A DNA stretch of 42,610 nucleotides from Pseudomonadota bacterium. GTDB lineage: Bacteria; Pseudomonadota; Gammaproteobacteria; Burkholderiales; Thiobacteraceae. The stretch lies in assembly GCA_021812385.1 (NCBI GenBank), contig JAKANO010000022.1, forward strand, positions 1 to 42,610, given 5' to 3'. The notes under the pieces are model-generated. The model was not told the DNA's origin and ran no database searches. It saw only the letters and a program-made list of their open reading frames with translations. Below, piece by piece: positions 9,716 to 19,220 of the stretch; position 1 is the stretch's first letter; each line of letters opens with the position of its first letter. Position numbers and translations under genes: made by a program.

Positions 9716-10497
9716 TCGTAGTGCTCAGTTACGAGTGCCTGCGCTTCCTTGGAGAGTGGAAAACGTTGGCGCAGCATTTGCGCATAGCTTTGCTGATCGT
9801 TTTTTTCACCCAATTTGCGTTCGATCCTCACCCCCAGCCACAGCGCTTCCGGCGTGGGTTGCTGGGTTTTCATGAAAGACAAAACTTGTGCGCGGGCATT
9901 GGGCAAGTCATTGGCGCGATAATAAATATCCGCCAAGGCCAGCAATGCTTGCGGCTGATTCGGTTTTAATTTCAGCGCCTTGAGAAAAAAATCCTCGGCG
10001 CCTTTATCGTCTTGTCGTTTCAGCGAGCAAATGCCTGCATTCACATAGGGTTTGTCGGGCGTTTCATACAAGGGATTTTTGAGCGCCGTCATGAATTGCT
10101 TGATCGATTCCTCGATCTTGCCGCGCTGGCACAAAAACCAGCCATAATTATTGTGCGCCTCGGAATTTTCGTTATCGAGTTCCAATGCGCGCTTAAAATA
10201 CTGCTCGGCCTTCGCATCCTCCTTCAGCTCCATATAGACTAAACCCATCATGTAATTGGCCGGGACATAGCGCTTTTCGGCAGCCAAGGCCGTCGTAAAC
10301 TCATCCAATGCCACACCGATCTGCCCAGCGCCATAATATTGCGCGCCAAGTTCGGTATGGATTTTCGCGCGATCATAGGCGACCAAATCCTCCTGTGATG
10401 ACGGCGCATAGCCGGGCGGCATGCCAGGTACTTGGCCTGCGGCAAACGCGCTAGCGCTCATCAACAAACTCAGTGCGATTAAAGTTTTACCTATCAC
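9712..10497 (-). CDS. pilF: type IV pilus assembly lipoprotein/pilotin PilF (PilW)
   Basis: A 261-residue TPR protein with an N-terminal signal sequence ([15 protein letters not shown]) that lacks a clear lipobox Cys. At least five TPR motifs are visible, for example [20 protein letters not shown] and [20 protein letters not shown]. PilF/PilW helps the PilQ secretin assemble in the outer membrane and stabilises type IV pili. It starts with GTG; the stop of rlmN overlaps that start (GTGA). The missing lipobox is unusual for a pilotin, so a soluble periplasmic form is possible. Confidence 0.85.
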   Translation of the reverse strand: MIGKTLIALSLLMSASAFAAGQVPGMPPGYAPSSQEDLVAYDRAKIHTELGAQYYGAGQIGVALDEFTTALAAEKRYVPANYMMGLVYMELKEDAKAEQYFKRALELDNENSEAHNNYGWFLCQRGKIEESIKQFMTALKNPLYETPDKPYVNAGICSLKRQDDKGAEDFFLKALKLKPNQPQALLALADIYYRANDLPNARAQVLSFMKTQQPTPEALWLGVRIERKLGEKNDQQSYAQMLRQRFPLSKEAQALVTEHYE

Positions 10498-11573
10498 AGG
10501 GTGACTCCCTCTTTGTGAAGCTTACGTTTCGTTTTATCGTGCACCTGGCCGGCTAATTGGCCGCACGCGGCATCGATATCGTCGCCGCGCGTTTTGCGCG
10601 TGGTGACCACATAACCGGCTTCTTGCAAAGCCTCACGAAAACGACGAATCGCCTCCGGTTTAGAGCGCGCATAGCCAGAATCGGGAAACGGATTGAACGG
10701 GATCAAATTAAATTTGCAGGGTACATCGCGCGTCAGTGCGATTAATTGCGCGGCATGACTCAAACTATCGTTTACGCCATCCAACATCACATATTCAAAC
10801 GTGATGAAATCTCGCGGCGCAACTTCCAAATAGCGTTGGCACGCGGCCATCAATTCCGCCAACGGGTATTTTTGGTTGATCGGCACCAACACATCGCGTA
10901 GCGCATCGTTCGGCGCATGCAACGACACCGCCAGCGCCACAGGACAGGCTGCTGCCAGTCGATCCATCGCCGGCACCACACCGGAGGTGCTCACCGTCAC
11001 GCGGCGGCGCGACAAACCATAAGCATGGTCGTCCAGCATGATATTGAGCGCAGTCACCACATTATCGAAATTGGTGAGCGGCTCGCCCATGCCCATCATC
11101 ACCACATTGCTGATGATGCGTTCGCCTTTGGGGTCGCGCCCCAAGGCCTTATTCGCCAACCAAAGCTGGCCGATGATTTCAGAAACGGAAAGATTGCGGT
11201 TGAAGCCTTGTCGTCCGGTGGAGCAAAAAGTGCAAGCCAGCGCGCATCCGACTTGCGACGAGACGCACAAAGTGCCCCGATCGTCTTCGGGGATAAAAAC
11301 GGTTTCCACGGCATTGCCGGCGCCGGTGTCGATCAACCACTTAACGGTCCCATCATCCGAGCGAAATTCATCGCGGATTTTCGGCGCCACAATTTCGGCG
11401 CGCTGCGTGAGATTTTCGCGCAGCGACTTCGCCAAATCCGTCATCTGCTCGAAATCACTTGCGCCCTTTTGATGTATCCAGCGCAATACTTGTTTGGCGC
11501 GAAACGGCTTCTCGCCAATTTCGGCGAAATAGCGCGTCAAGCCAGGCAAATCGAAATCCAGCAGATTGATCAT
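10494..11573 (-). CDS. rlmN: 23S rRNA (A2503-C2)/tRNA (A37-C2) methyltransferase
   Basis: A 359-residue radical SAM enzyme. The CX3CX2C cluster motif is seen in [29 protein letters not shown] and [12 protein letters not shown] follow, the last holding the conserved methyl-carrier Cys near the C-terminus. RlmN methylates A2503 of 23S rRNA and A37 of some tRNAs at C2. The start ATG overlaps the ndk stop by one base (TAATG). The ndk-rlmN-pilF order is conserved in gamma- and betaproteobacteria. Confidence 0.97.
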   Translation of the reverse strand: MINLLDFDLPGLTRYFAEIGEKPFRAKQVLRWIHQKGASDFEQMTDLAKSLRENLTQRAEIVAPKIRDEFRSDDGTVKWLIDTGAGNAVETVFIPEDDRGTLCVSSQVGCALACTFCSTGRQGFNRNLSVSEIIGQLWLANKALGRDPKGERIISNVVMMGMGEPLTNFDNVVTALNIMLDDHAYGLSRRRVTVSTSGVVPAMDRLAAACPVALAVSLHAPNDALRDVLVPINQKYPLAELMAACQRYLEVAPRDFITFEYVMLDGVNDSLSHAAQLIALTRDVPCKFNLIPFNPFPDSGYARSKPEAIRRFREALQEAGYVVTTRKTRGDDIDAACGQLAGQVHDKTKRKLHKEGVTL

Positions 11574-12001
11574 TAGCGACCGGAATAAACTTCCATCTCA
11601 GGGAAAAAATAAGCGATTTCCACCGCAGCCGTTTCCGGGCCATCGGAGCCGTGAACCGCATTCGCATCAATACTCTGAGCAAAATCAGCGCGGATGGTTC
11701 CAGCTTCGGCCTTCTTGGGGTCGGTGGCGCCCATCAGTTGGCGATTCATGGCAATCGCATTCTCGCCTTCCAAGGCTTGAATCATCACCGGGCCGGAGGA
11801 CATAAAAGCCACTAAGTCGTCAAAAAAGGGACGTCCTTTGTGGACTGCATAAAAGCCCTCGGCATCCGCTTTAGAAAGCCATTTCATTTTTGCGGCAATA
11901 ATTTTCAGGCCGTTGGTCTCGAAACGCGAATAAATCTTACCGATCACATTCTTGCCCACGGCGTCCGGTTTAATGATGGACAAGGTACGTTCTACAGCCA
12001 T
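11573..12001 (-). CDS. ndk: nucleoside diphosphate kinase
   Basis: A 142-residue enzyme if started at [16 protein letters not shown] longer in-frame start at 12022 exists, but GAGGGAG sits properly before the inner ATG and the family length is 141-143. NTIKPDA-like [15 protein letters not shown] is present, with the catalytic His in [12 protein letters not shown]. It transfers gamma-phosphate from ATP to other NDPs. It is the first gene of the long minus-strand run and shares an upstream region with the divergent SPOR gene. Confidence 0.97.
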   Translation of the reverse strand: MAVERTLSIIKPDAVGKNVIGKIYSRFETNGLKIIAAKMKWLSKADAEGFYAVHKGRPFFDDLVAFMSSGPVMIQALEGENAIAMNRQLMGATDPKKAEAGTIRADFAQSIDANAVHGSDGPETAAVEIAYFFPEMEVYSGR

Positions 12002-12048
12002 TTGTTCCACTCCCTCTCTCATAAGTTCAGAATAAACATAAAGTTATA

Positions 12049-12054
12049 ACTATA
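12049..12054 (-). promoter_or_regulatory. possible -10 element for the ndk operon
   Basis: The minus strand reads TATAGT here, closely followed by TATAAC, about 45-50 bases before the ndk start. No good -35 hexamer is seen at 16-18 bp, so this is a weak candidate in the 192-bp divergent interval between ndk and the SPOR gene. Confidence 0.3.
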
Positions 12055-12133
12055 CCCGCTTACCCCTTGGAAATAAATGAGATAACCAATAATTCATGCG
12101 TTAAAAGTACCTCTGGCGGCTTCTCGCGGCCTG

Positions 12134-12160
12134 TTGATCACTACGGGAAAATGCTACCAT
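12134..12160 (+). promoter_or_regulatory. possible sigma-70 promoter for the SPOR gene
   Basis: TTGATC at 12134 and TACCAT at 12155 resemble -35 and -10 boxes, but with a short 15-bp spacer. The gene starts 33 bases after the -10. The call is weak. Confidence 0.25.
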
Positions 12161-12193
12161 CTTTGGAAAAATCAATTCCACTAGGGGGAATGC

Positions 12194-12877
12194 ATGGCTG
12201 AAGCAGAGCTGGAAAATAACGAGATCAAGCAGCGTGCCGTGCGGCGTTTAGTGATCGCCGTGGTGTTGGTCCTGGTTGCGGTTGGCATCCTCACCTACCT
12301 AAGCTACTACAAGCCAGCCAAGGTGGTTACCAAGCCGGTTGCCGAAAAGCTTCCGCCACCACTGCCGCCCATCGTTAGTGGACCGGAACCGGAACAGATA
12401 GTACCTGCACAACCTGAACAAGCGCTTCCTGAACTTCCGCCTCCGCCGGCGCCTGAGGCAACACCCCCTAGCGCGCCAACGCTACCTCCGCCACCGCCGC
12501 CCAGCGTGACGAGCAAGCCGTTACCACAACCTGGCCCTGGGCCAAAGAAATATACCCCGCCAGCGGTGCAAAAGCCCTTGATACCAGCGCAAAATGCGCC
12601 AGTTCAAGCAGGCGCCAAGCCCCCAGTCGCAGCTGCGCCTGCGACCCCTGCACCTAAACCCGGCGCTACGCCACCCACGAGCTATGTGGTGCAATTCGGT
12701 GTTTTCAGCAATCATGAAAACGCACTGCAATTGGCGCAAAAGCTCAAGCAAGCCGGAATCCCAGCGCAAGTGGAAACACGGGTACAACTGCCGCCTTTTA
12801 AAACCAAGGCCGAAGCGGAAGCTGCGTTAGCAAAAATGCGCGAAAAGGGAATTACGGCGACGATTGTGGCGCACTGA
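12194..12877 (+). CDS. SPOR-domain membrane protein (FtsN/DedD-like)
   Basis: A 227-residue protein. It has a short cytoplasmic N-terminus, one TM helix (about residues 19-38; LVIAVVLVLVAVGILTYLSY), a very Pro-rich periplasmic linker (about 45-160), and a C-terminal SPOR domain (about 163-227) with YVVQFGVFSNHENA, a split alpha-beta repeat and ATIV. SPOR domains bind denuded peptidoglycan glycan strands at the division septum. It has a GGGGG ribosome-binding site just before the ATG. In many betaproteobacteria a DedD-type SPOR gene lies beside folC, but not here. It is convergent with tilS. Confidence 0.88.
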   Translation: MAEAELENNEIKQRAVRRLVIAVVLVLVAVGILTYLSYYKPAKVVTKPVAEKLPPPLPPIVSGPEPEQIVPAQPEQALPELPPPPAPEATPPSAPTLPPPPPPSVTSKPLPQPGPGPKKYTPPAVQKPLIPAQNAPVQAGAKPPVAAAPATPAPKPGATPPTSYVVQFGVFSNHENALQLAQKLKQAGIPAQVETRVQLPPFKTKAEAEAALAKMREKGITATIVAH

Positions 12878-12943
12878 GCCCGTGTGATGATCGGGTCGGC
12901 GGAAAATGCCGCGCAGGAAATCGCTGACGATGCTATACCCAGT

Positions 12944-14284
12944 TTAAACGCGCGCCCAGCTAATTTTCAAGGCAGGCTCGCCGGGGCTGGCGTGAAACGC
13001 GCAATCGATGCCGATTCCCGGCACGGCGACCAAATGCGCACCGCAATAAATCAGGGGCAAGCGTTCGCGTTGCCAAGGCGGCATCGCCGCGTCTTGCAGC
13101 AGATGCTTGAGCGTTTTGCGCGGACGGCGGCAATCCGGTTTGAGCTTTTCGCCGCCTTGGCGCAGGCGTAGCGTCACGTCTGCTAGGTTCAATTTCGCCA
13201 GACTGATGCCCGCGCCGCTTGCCGCGCTAAAGGATAATTTGCCGCCCAGTAGGGGAAGCTTGAGCTCGCGCTCGCCGCGCCAAGCCATCTGCCAATGCTG
13301 CTCAGGCGCGGGAGTATCAAGCTCGACCCAAGCTTGACCGCGATAGCGCCGCAGCATCAGTCCCGCCACGCCCAAGGCCACCCGACTATCGGCGCGTGCA
13401 GTGAGCAGCTGGCGCAGCCATTCCTGCAAGCGCTCGGTATCCAAGCTCGGCACGCCTTGGATTTCCAAATAAGCACGCAATAGATTTTTGGCGCGCGCCG
13501 GGGTGAGTTGCGCCAGTGCCGTCAAATTCAATTTATCCGCATGCACTGCGTGCGCCGCATCGAGCGCGGCGAGATCGTCGAGCAAAGTGTCGGCCTCGGA
13601 AAAATGTTGGGCGGCGCGCGCCAGGGTTTGTCGGTATGCGGGAAAGCGGGGTTCGATCAGCGGCAACACGTCATGGCGCAAATAATTACGGGTGAACGCC
13701 GTATCATCGTTGCTTTCGTCCTCGATCCAAACCAGCCGATGTTGCTTGGCATAGGCAGTCAAAGTCGCGCGCGGCACATCGATCAAAGGCCGCGCCAACG
13801 GGCACCCTTCCCCCCGCACCGCCGGCATTCCCGCCGCACCACGCACCCCCGTGCCGCGCAGCAAATTCAGCAACAAGGTCTCAGCTTGATCATCCAAATG
13901 ATGTGCGAGCAACAATAGGTCGGCATCGAGTTCGGCAAACGCTTGATAGCGCGCCGCACGTGCCGCCGCTTCCAAACCGCGCTTGGAACGGCGCGCCACA
14001 TGCACTTTCTTGACTTGAATCGGAACCGCGTGTTTAGCGCATAAGGCCGTACAAAAATCCGCCCAAGCCGTAGCATGCGGGCTGATTTGGTGATTGACAT
14101 GGATTGCGGAAAGAGAGAAATCCAGGCTACCGCGCAACTGCAACAGTAAATCGAGCAGCACAACGGAATCGACCCCGCCGCTTAAGGCCAGCGTCCAGCG
14201 TCGTCCAGGCGTGTTTAATGCAAGCAGACGTTGAAGCAGATACGCAGCAAGATTACTTGGCGCTAGCTTCTTTGAATTTGCCAT
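12944..14284 (-). CDS. tilS: tRNA(Ile)-lysidine synthase
   Basis: A 446-residue enzyme that converts C34 of the tRNA-Ile CAU anticodon to lysidine. The P-loop SGGVDS is at residues 35-40, with [13 protein letters not shown] and the arginine-rich [12 protein letters not shown] segment. The C-terminal TilS domain ends with [20 protein letters not shown]. Its start lies inside the 3' end of accA (32-bp overlap, different frame), an arrangement that suggests translational coupling. Confidence 0.95.
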   Translation of the reverse strand: MANSKKLAPSNLAAYLLQRLLALNTPGRRWTLALSGGVDSVVLLDLLLQLRGSLDFSLSAIHVNHQISPHATAWADFCTALCAKHAVPIQVKKVHVARRSKRGLEAAARAARYQAFAELDADLLLLAHHLDDQAETLLLNLLRGTGVRGAAGMPAVRGEGCPLARPLIDVPRATLTAYAKQHRLVWIEDESNDDTAFTRNYLRHDVLPLIEPRFPAYRQTLARAAQHFSEADTLLDDLAALDAAHAVHADKLNLTALAQLTPARAKNLLRAYLEIQGVPSLDTERLQEWLRQLLTARADSRVALGVAGLMLRRYRGQAWVELDTPAPEQHWQMAWRGERELKLPLLGGKLSFSAASGAGISLAKLNLADVTLRLRQGGEKLKPDCRRPRKTLKHLLQDAAMPPWQRERLPLIYCGAHLVAVPGIGIDCAFHASPGEPALKISWARV

Positions 14285-15221
14285 AGCCCATCAAGCGCTC
14301 GAAGCGCATCTTGAGCAACTCATCCAAAGAATAATCTTGCAGTGAACGCAAGCTGTCGGTTAGCGCTTTTTTCATCGAGAGCATCATCGCTTCGGGGTCG
14401 CGATGTGCGCCGCCCAAGGGTTCGCTGATGATTTTATCCACTAAGCCCATGGCTTTCAGGCGGGTAGAGGTAATGCCCAAGGTCTCTGCCGCTTCCGGCG
14501 CCTTATCGGCCTTCTTCCACAAGATCGATGCGCAGCCTTCGGGTGAGATCACCGAGTAAGTGGAGTACTGCAAAATCAAAGTGACGTCCCCTACCCCCAC
14601 TGCCAAAGCCCCGCCGGAACCACCCTCGCCGATGACGGTGCAAACGATGGGGGTGCGCAATGCCGCCATCAAATACAAGCTGCTGGCGATGGCTTCGGAT
14701 TGGCCGCGCTCTTCGGCATCGATACCCGGATAGGCGCCCGGGGTGTCGATAAACGTCATAATGGGGATTGCGAATTTCTCCGCCAACTTCATCAAGCGCT
14801 GCGCTTTGCGATAACCCTCGGGGCGCGGCATGCCGAAATTGCGGTAAATTTTTTCTTTGGTATCGCGGCCTTTTTGATGCCCGATCACCATGACTGTTTG
14901 TCCGTTAAAGCGCGCCAAACCGCCCACAATGGCGGGGTCGTCGGCGAAGTGACGGTCGCCGTGCAACTCTTCGAAATCGGTGAATAAGGCGCCGAGATAA
15001 TCGAGCGTATAAGGTCGCTGCGGATGGCGCGACACTTGCGAAATCTGCCACGGCGACAGCTTCGCGTAGATATCTTTGGTGAGGGTTTTGCTCTTTTTTT
15101 GCAGGCGCTCAATCTCTTCCGAGATATCTAGCGCGGAGTCGTCTTGCACATAGCGCAATTCTTCAATTTTGGATTCAAGCTCGGCAATCGGCTGCTCGAA
15201 GTCGAGGAAAGTGGTTTTCAT
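14253..15221 (-). CDS. accA: acetyl-CoA carboxylase carboxyltransferase, alpha subunit
   Basis: A 322-residue subunit that starts [16 protein letters not shown], the normal start of betaproteobacterial AccA. An in-frame ATG at 15272 would add 17 residues not typical of the family. Recognisable blocks are [34 protein letters not shown] and [10 protein letters not shown]. AccA and AccD together move the carboxyl group from biotin to acetyl-CoA, the first step of fatty acid synthesis. It overlaps tilS by 32 bp. The first 24 residues form a charged helix. Confidence 0.96.
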   Translation of the reverse strand: MKTTFLDFEQPIAELESKIEELRYVQDDSALDISEEIERLQKKSKTLTKDIYAKLSPWQISQVSRHPQRPYTLDYLGALFTDFEELHGDRHFADDPAIVGGLARFNGQTVMVIGHQKGRDTKEKIYRNFGMPRPEGYRKAQRLMKLAEKFAIPIMTFIDTPGAYPGIDAEERGQSEAIASSLYLMAALRTPIVCTVIGEGGSGGALAVGVGDVTLILQYSTYSVISPEGCASILWKKADKAPEAAETLGITSTRLKAMGLVDKIISEPLGGAHRDPEAMMLSMKKALTDSLRSLQDYSLDELLKMRFERLMGYGKFKEASAK

Positions 15222-15298
15222 CCCGGTTTCCGTACCCTGTTCGTATGAGTTTACGTATAAAAAGCGCGCCAATCATACCTTAAATACACGCTAGCCGG

Positions 15299-16975
15299 CT
15301 AATGCCATGCGACCCCGCTGCCGATGCCGCGCGGATCGCTGGCGGCAAATGCCTCACCACTCGCACGATCGATCCACACGGCTTGCATGTTGCCCCACTT
15401 CTGTTTACTGACCCGGACTACGTGCCCGATAAGTTGCAACTCATCCAGCACGCTACCGGGAAAACTATCCGGCTCGACTTCAAGCTGATCCGGCAAATAT
15501 TGATGATGATAACGCGGCGCACTGACTAAGGCCTGCAGGTCGACTTGCGTCTGCGACTGATAATTTAAAATGCCGAGTAAAACCATGCTAATGATGCGCG
15601 AACCGCCAGGCGCTCCGAGAATCAGCGTGCCGCGCGCATCTTCAACAAAGGTCGGGGTCATGCTGGACAGCGGGCGTTTGCCGGGCGCAATGCGGTTAGG
15701 CCCGCTATTCACCAAACCGTAAACATTCATGCCGTGTTCCGCTACGGCAAAATCATCCATTTCGTTGTTCAGCAACACGCCGCTTTTACCCGCGACAAAA
15801 CCCGAACCGAAAAAGGTATTGATGCTCAAGGTCGCCGCGACGCGATTGCCTTGTCGATCCACAATCGAAAAATGCGTCGTGTGATTGCCTTGCTGTACTT
15901 GTGGCGCCTTATCCAAATCGGCGCTGAGCGTCGCATTGGCAAGATCGATGCTGGCCGCACGTTCATCGGCATAGCGCGGGCTCATCAAGCGCTGTAGCGG
16001 CATGCTGACAAAATCCGGATCGCCCATGTAGCGCGCCCGATCATGATAGGCACGACGCAATGCTTCCACTACTAAATGCATACGTTGCGCGGGTTTGAGC
16101 GCGTTCAAATCGTAGCGTTCAAGAATATGCAACGCTTCCGCCAGTGTCAGGCCTCCCGCAGAAGGTGGCGCGGCGCTGACGATATGCATGCCGCGATAAT
16201 CGAAAGCGATTGGTTGACGCTCGACGATACGATAGCGCGCCAAATCCGCACGTTGCCAAATGCCGCCTGCCGCTTGCACTGCCGCGACCATTTCCTTTGC
16301 CACTGCGCCGCGATAAAAGCCGGATGCACCGTGTTGCGCCAAAGCGCGCAAGGTTTTGCCTAAATTTGCTTGCACGATCAGTGCATTTGGTTCTGGTACG
16401 GCTTGATTTTGCAAATATTGCGCAGCGGCTTCCGGCTGCCTTTGCAATAGTGTTAAGTGCGACTGCGCCAGGGCACGATAGCGCGCATCGGCGGGAAAGC
16501 CTTGCTCCGCTAAGCGGATTGCCGGGGCGAGGCTTTGCGCCAAAGACAAACGCCCATAGCGCTGGGCGAGATGCGCCAATCCCGCCGGGATGCCTGGAAT
16601 CGCCGCCGCCAGCGGGCCTTCCAAGGAGGCTTGCGGCAAAACTTGCCCCGCCGCATTGCGGTACATATTCGGCGTTGCCTTGAAGGGCGCGCGCTCACGC
16701 GCATCGATCATGACCTGTTTACCATCGCGTGCGCGGTGCAATAAAAAGAAACCGCCGCCCCCCAGGCCCGAGCCATAGGGTTCGACCACGGCCAAAGCCG
16801 CCGCCACCGCGACAGCGGCATCGAACGCATTGCCGCCTTGTTGCAGGATTGCTTTGCCGGCGGCGGTGGCCAGCGGATGTGCGCTGGCAATCGCGGCATT
16901 GGCTAAGGGGGTTTGCGCACCGGCATTGGCCGCAAGGAAAAAAACTAGAAATAAAAATCCGCGGAATTGCTGCAT
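15299..16975 (-). CDS. ggt: gamma-glutamyltransferase (glutathione hydrolase)
   Basis: A 558-residue periplasmic Ntn-hydrolase with a signal peptide (FLFLVFFLAANAGA). The self-cleaving Thr is in GNHTTHFSIVD (about residue 366), followed by NTFFGSGFVAG, LLNNEMDDF and RPLSSMTPT. GSGLGGGGFFL is in the large subunit. It hydrolyses or transfers the gamma-glutamyl group of glutathione. A GTG three bases upstream is an alternative start. Glutathione release matters in sulfur oxidisers because glutathione persulfides can act as sulfur carriers, but any link here is inference. Confidence 0.93.
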   Translation of the reverse strand: MQQFRGFLFLVFFLAANAGAQTPLANAAIASAHPLATAAGKAILQQGGNAFDAAVAVAAALAVVEPYGSGLGGGGFFLLHRARDGKQVMIDARERAPFKATPNMYRNAAGQVLPQASLEGPLAAAIPGIPAGLAHLAQRYGRLSLAQSLAPAIRLAEQGFPADARYRALAQSHLTLLQRQPEAAAQYLQNQAVPEPNALIVQANLGKTLRALAQHGASGFYRGAVAKEMVAAVQAAGGIWQRADLARYRIVERQPIAFDYRGMHIVSAAPPSAGGLTLAEALHILERYDLNALKPAQRMHLVVEALRRAYHDRARYMGDPDFVSMPLQRLMSPRYADERAASIDLANATLSADLDKAPQVQQGNHTTHFSIVDRQGNRVAATLSINTFFGSGFVAGKSGVLLNNEMDDFAVAEHGMNVYGLVNSGPNRIAPGKRPLSSMTPTFVEDARGTLILGAPGGSRIISMVLLGILNYQSQTQVDLQALVSAPRYHHQYLPDQLEVEPDSFPGSVLDELQLIGHVVRVSKQKWGNMQAVWIDRASGEAFAASDPRGIGSGVAWH

Positions 16976-17038
16976 CACCTAAATTAATACCTGGTAGATT
17001 AGGTTGCCATTATTCGCGTTCATTTGCAAAGCCTAGCG

Positions 17039-17530
17039 CTAGCGCGGCGTTTGCCAACAATTGTTCGGCGTGTCGAACTGCAACAATAACTGCTCGATCG
17101 GCAAAGTCTCGTTATATTTCACACCGACGACATCCAAGTCTTTTCGCCAGTAGAACGACAATTCATTTTTATCGCCAATACTGGTGACACTAGACTGCGC
17201 ATTGACCTTAAAAGGCTGGCCATATTTAGCGATATAGCTATTCAGGACAATCGTGACATTGCGCATAGACGGCGCCATATCTTGTTGCAAGCCGGATAAT
17301 TTTCCGTTGCAAAAATCAAACACGAACTGGCGATTGCTGCCCTTTTCCGGCTGATCGTAGGCAATGAGGGTTTTCGCGGAGAACTCCTGCACGCGATCGA
17401 ACGCATACGGTTTCAGTGCTTCGCGCACTTGATCTTTGGTCATGCCGCTTTTGAAAACATCCACCTCAAAAGCCGCCGCAGGCGCGGCGCTGAGTAGCAG
17501 CGCCATAGAAACTATCGATAAACGCTGCAT
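17039..17530 (-). CDS. small secreted protein of unknown function
   Basis: A 163-residue protein with a clear signal peptide (about residues 1-20, cleavage after AAPAAA). The mature part begins FEVDVFKSGMTKDQV, which resembles the lead-in of SmpA/BamE-like folds (a G-M-T-x-x-x-V motif) without being a convincing member. Two Cys are present (FDFCNGKL and NNCWQ) and could form a disulfide in the periplasm. The start overlaps the 3' end of the chorismate-lyase-like gene by 19 bp, so the two are co-transcribed. I do not recognise the family. Confidence 0.7.
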   Translation of the reverse strand: MQRLSIVSMALLLSAAPAAAFEVDVFKSGMTKDQVREALKPYAFDRVQEFSAKTLIAYDQPEKGSNRQFVFDFCNGKLSGLQQDMAPSMRNVTIVLNSYIAKYGQPFKVNAQSSVTSIGDKNELSFYWRKDLDVVGVKYNETLPIEQLLLQFDTPNNCWQTPR

Positions 17531-18075
17531 GGAAAAGTCTCGGTAATCAAAATGGCCGGCTGATGCTGGATCACGATGCGGTAAGTGCGATAAATCGTCT
17601 CGCCTGCGGCATCGCCCTGTCCGACATCCAGAATCTCGCGGTAGGTTTCCAAACTACGCTCACGCAATAGTTCGCCAATGCCGATGCGTCCCTGCTGGAG
17701 ATCCTCGCGCAAATGCGCCGGCAGCGCTTCCAATTTAATCAGCGAATGCGCCAAGGCAAATTCGCGCCGGGATTCCATGCCCAGCAAACGCACGCGGCGC
17801 TCCAGCACGGTGGCGCCGGCCAGCAAATCCAGCGCGGGCTCATTGCGCGTCAAACGCAAGGGGGTTTGGCCCAGGTTCTCCACTTCGACCTGCTCCCAAA
17901 AAAACGCCTCCAAACTTTTGGTCACCGTGCCATCGGCCACCAACAAGGTGCGTAAAAATGGCGGTAGACGTTCCATATGGAATATCTCATTCTTGCTGTT
18001 GGTGACCACGCCGCCTGGTACATAGCCGCGACTTTTGAAATAGGCTTGCATGGGTTTTGGGGCCGGCTTGGACAT
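17512..18075 (-). CDS. chorismate pyruvate-lyase-like protein (DUF98 family)
   Basis: About 187 residues from MSKPAPKPMQ. The frame can be extended to a GTG at 18147, and a shorter start at MQAYFK is also possible; no clear ribosome-binding site decides. LPPFLRTLLVADGTVTKSLE followed by AFFWEQVEVE, RRVRLLG, RREFALAHSLI, LREDLQQGRIGIGELL and YRTYRIVI match the pattern of the chorismate-lyase-like (DUF98) family. Members release pyruvate from chorismate to give 4-hydroxybenzoate, the ubiquinone head-group precursor. ubiA is not beside it, so a role in quinone synthesis is inferred from family alone. Confidence 0.65.
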   Translation of the reverse strand: MSKPAPKPMQAYFKSRGYVPGGVVTNSKNEIFHMERLPPFLRTLLVADGTVTKSLEAFFWEQVEVENLGQTPLRLTRNEPALDLLAGATVLERRVRLLGMESRREFALAHSLIKLEALPAHLREDLQQGRIGIGELLRERSLETYREILDVGQGDAAGETIYRTYRIVIQHQPAILITETFPCSVYR

Positions 18076-18195
18076 GGGGGAAAATATGGATGATTTAGGC
18101 ACGCACAATAGTACTGGCCTTTGCAGCGCTTGGCCAGCATGTGACACCCTGCGGATTTCAGCACTAAAATGCCCTTTTCAATGGGGACCTACGAC

Positions 18196-18753
18196 ATGAC
18201 TGGAAATCGGCTCGGCTTGGAACTGGCCACCCTGGGCGGCGGCTGCTTTTGGTGTTTAGAGGCGGTGTTCGAACAGGCGCGCGGCGTGGAGCAAGTGGTA
18301 TCTGGCTACAGTGCCGGGCAAACGGAAAATCCCAATTACGAACAAATCTGCACCGGCCAGACCGGCCATGCTGAAGTCGTGCAGATCACGTTCGATCCGC
18401 AAACCATCTCCTATCGTGCACTGCTGGAAATTTTCTTCACGATCCATGATCCGACGACGCTCAATCGCCAAGGCAACGATCGCGGCACGCAATACCGCTC
18501 TATCATTCTGCATCACGATTTGAACCAAAAAGCCGTGGCGCAAGCGGTGATGCGGGAAATCTCCGAGCGCAAAATCTGGGATGCGCCTCTTGTCACCCAA
18601 TTGCAAGCATTCGAACGCTTCTATCCGGCCGAAGCTTATCACCAAGGCTATTATCGCGGGCACGCCAACCAAGCCTATTGCCAAGTCGTGGTGGCGCCAA
18701 AGGTCGTCAAGTTTCGTGAAAAATACCATGCATTATTAAAAAGCGCAGGTTGA
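18196..18753 (+). CDS. msrA: peptide methionine-(S)-S-oxide reductase MsrA
   Basis: About 185 residues from the ATG at 18196, which has GGGGA eight bases before it. In-frame ATGs at 18169 and 18181 are alternatives. The catalytic motif GGGCFWC is near the N-terminus, with TGHAEVV, YRSIILHHD and the C-terminal YHQGYYR. The enzyme repairs methionine-S-sulfoxide in oxidised proteins. It is divergent from the chorismate-lyase-like gene and stands alone before the signalling block. Confidence 0.95.
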   Translation: MTGNRLGLELATLGGGCFWCLEAVFEQARGVEQVVSGYSAGQTENPNYEQICTGQTGHAEVVQITFDPQTISYRALLEIFFTIHDPTTLNRQGNDRGTQYRSIILHHDLNQKAVAQAVMREISERKIWDAPLVTQLQAFERFYPAEAYHQGYYRGHANQAYCQVVVAPKVVKFREKYHALLKSAG

Positions 18754-18789
18754 ATCGTGGCATCCCCAATAGTTTTATCCAAGGGCGCC

Positions 18790-18816
18790 TAAACTTAGCC
18801 TTATTTCCGCCGATAA
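18790..18816 (+). promoter_or_regulatory. sigma-28 (FliA) promoter of the partner-switch operon
   Basis: TAAACTTA at 18790-18797, exactly 11 bases, then GCCGATAA at 18809-18816. The -10 matches the FliA consensus at all eight positions, the -35 at six of eight, and the spacer is ideal. It lies 38 bases before the STAS gene. This is strong evidence that the operon belongs to the late flagellar regulon. Confidence 0.85.
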
Positions 18817-18854
18817 AGGCATTTATTCCACCCCGAACTTAAAAGGAAAGACTA

Positions 18855-19166
18855 ATGGCCTCCAATGTTTCTAGCCGTGTTAGCGATAACAAGGCTTTGT
18901 TGTCCTTGAACGGCCGCTTCGATTTCTCGATTCACCGAGACTTTCGCAGCAATTACGAAACCATTCTCAATACTGCCGGCGTGAACGAACTTGACGTTGA
19001 TCTCAACGGCGTCGATTACATCGATAGTTCCGCATTGGGGATGCTGTTGCTGTTACGCGAAAAAGCTACGGCTAAAAACATCAAGATGACCTTGGTCAAT
19101 CCCAAGGATTCGGTTCGGCAAGTGTTGGAAGTAGCCAATTTCGGACGTTTATTCAGCATTACTTAA
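18855..19166 (+). CDS. STAS-domain anti-anti-sigma factor (HsbA-like)
   Basis: A 103-residue single STAS domain. The phosphorylation loop is VDYIDSSALGML, where Ser58/Ser59 would be the residue switched by a kinase/phosphatase partner. LNGRFDFS at the N-terminus is typical. The next gene carries both a PP2C phosphatase and an HATPase kinase-like domain, exactly the arrangement of the HsbA-HsbR pair of Pseudomonas. There, the phosphorylation state of HsbA chooses between the anti-sigma factor FlgM and a diguanylate cyclase. A similar flagella-versus-surface decision is inferred here. The ribosome-binding site is AAAGGAAAG. Confidence 0.9.
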   Translation: MASNVSSRVSDNKALLSLNGRFDFSIHRDFRSNYETILNTAGVNELDVDLNGVDYIDSSALGMLLLLREKATAKNIKMTLVNPKDSVRQVLEVANFGRLFSIT

Positions 19167-19220
19167 ATCCGCGCCAGTGATTTTTTTCGGTTCTAATCAC
19201 CCGCCCGTTAGCAACGAAAA

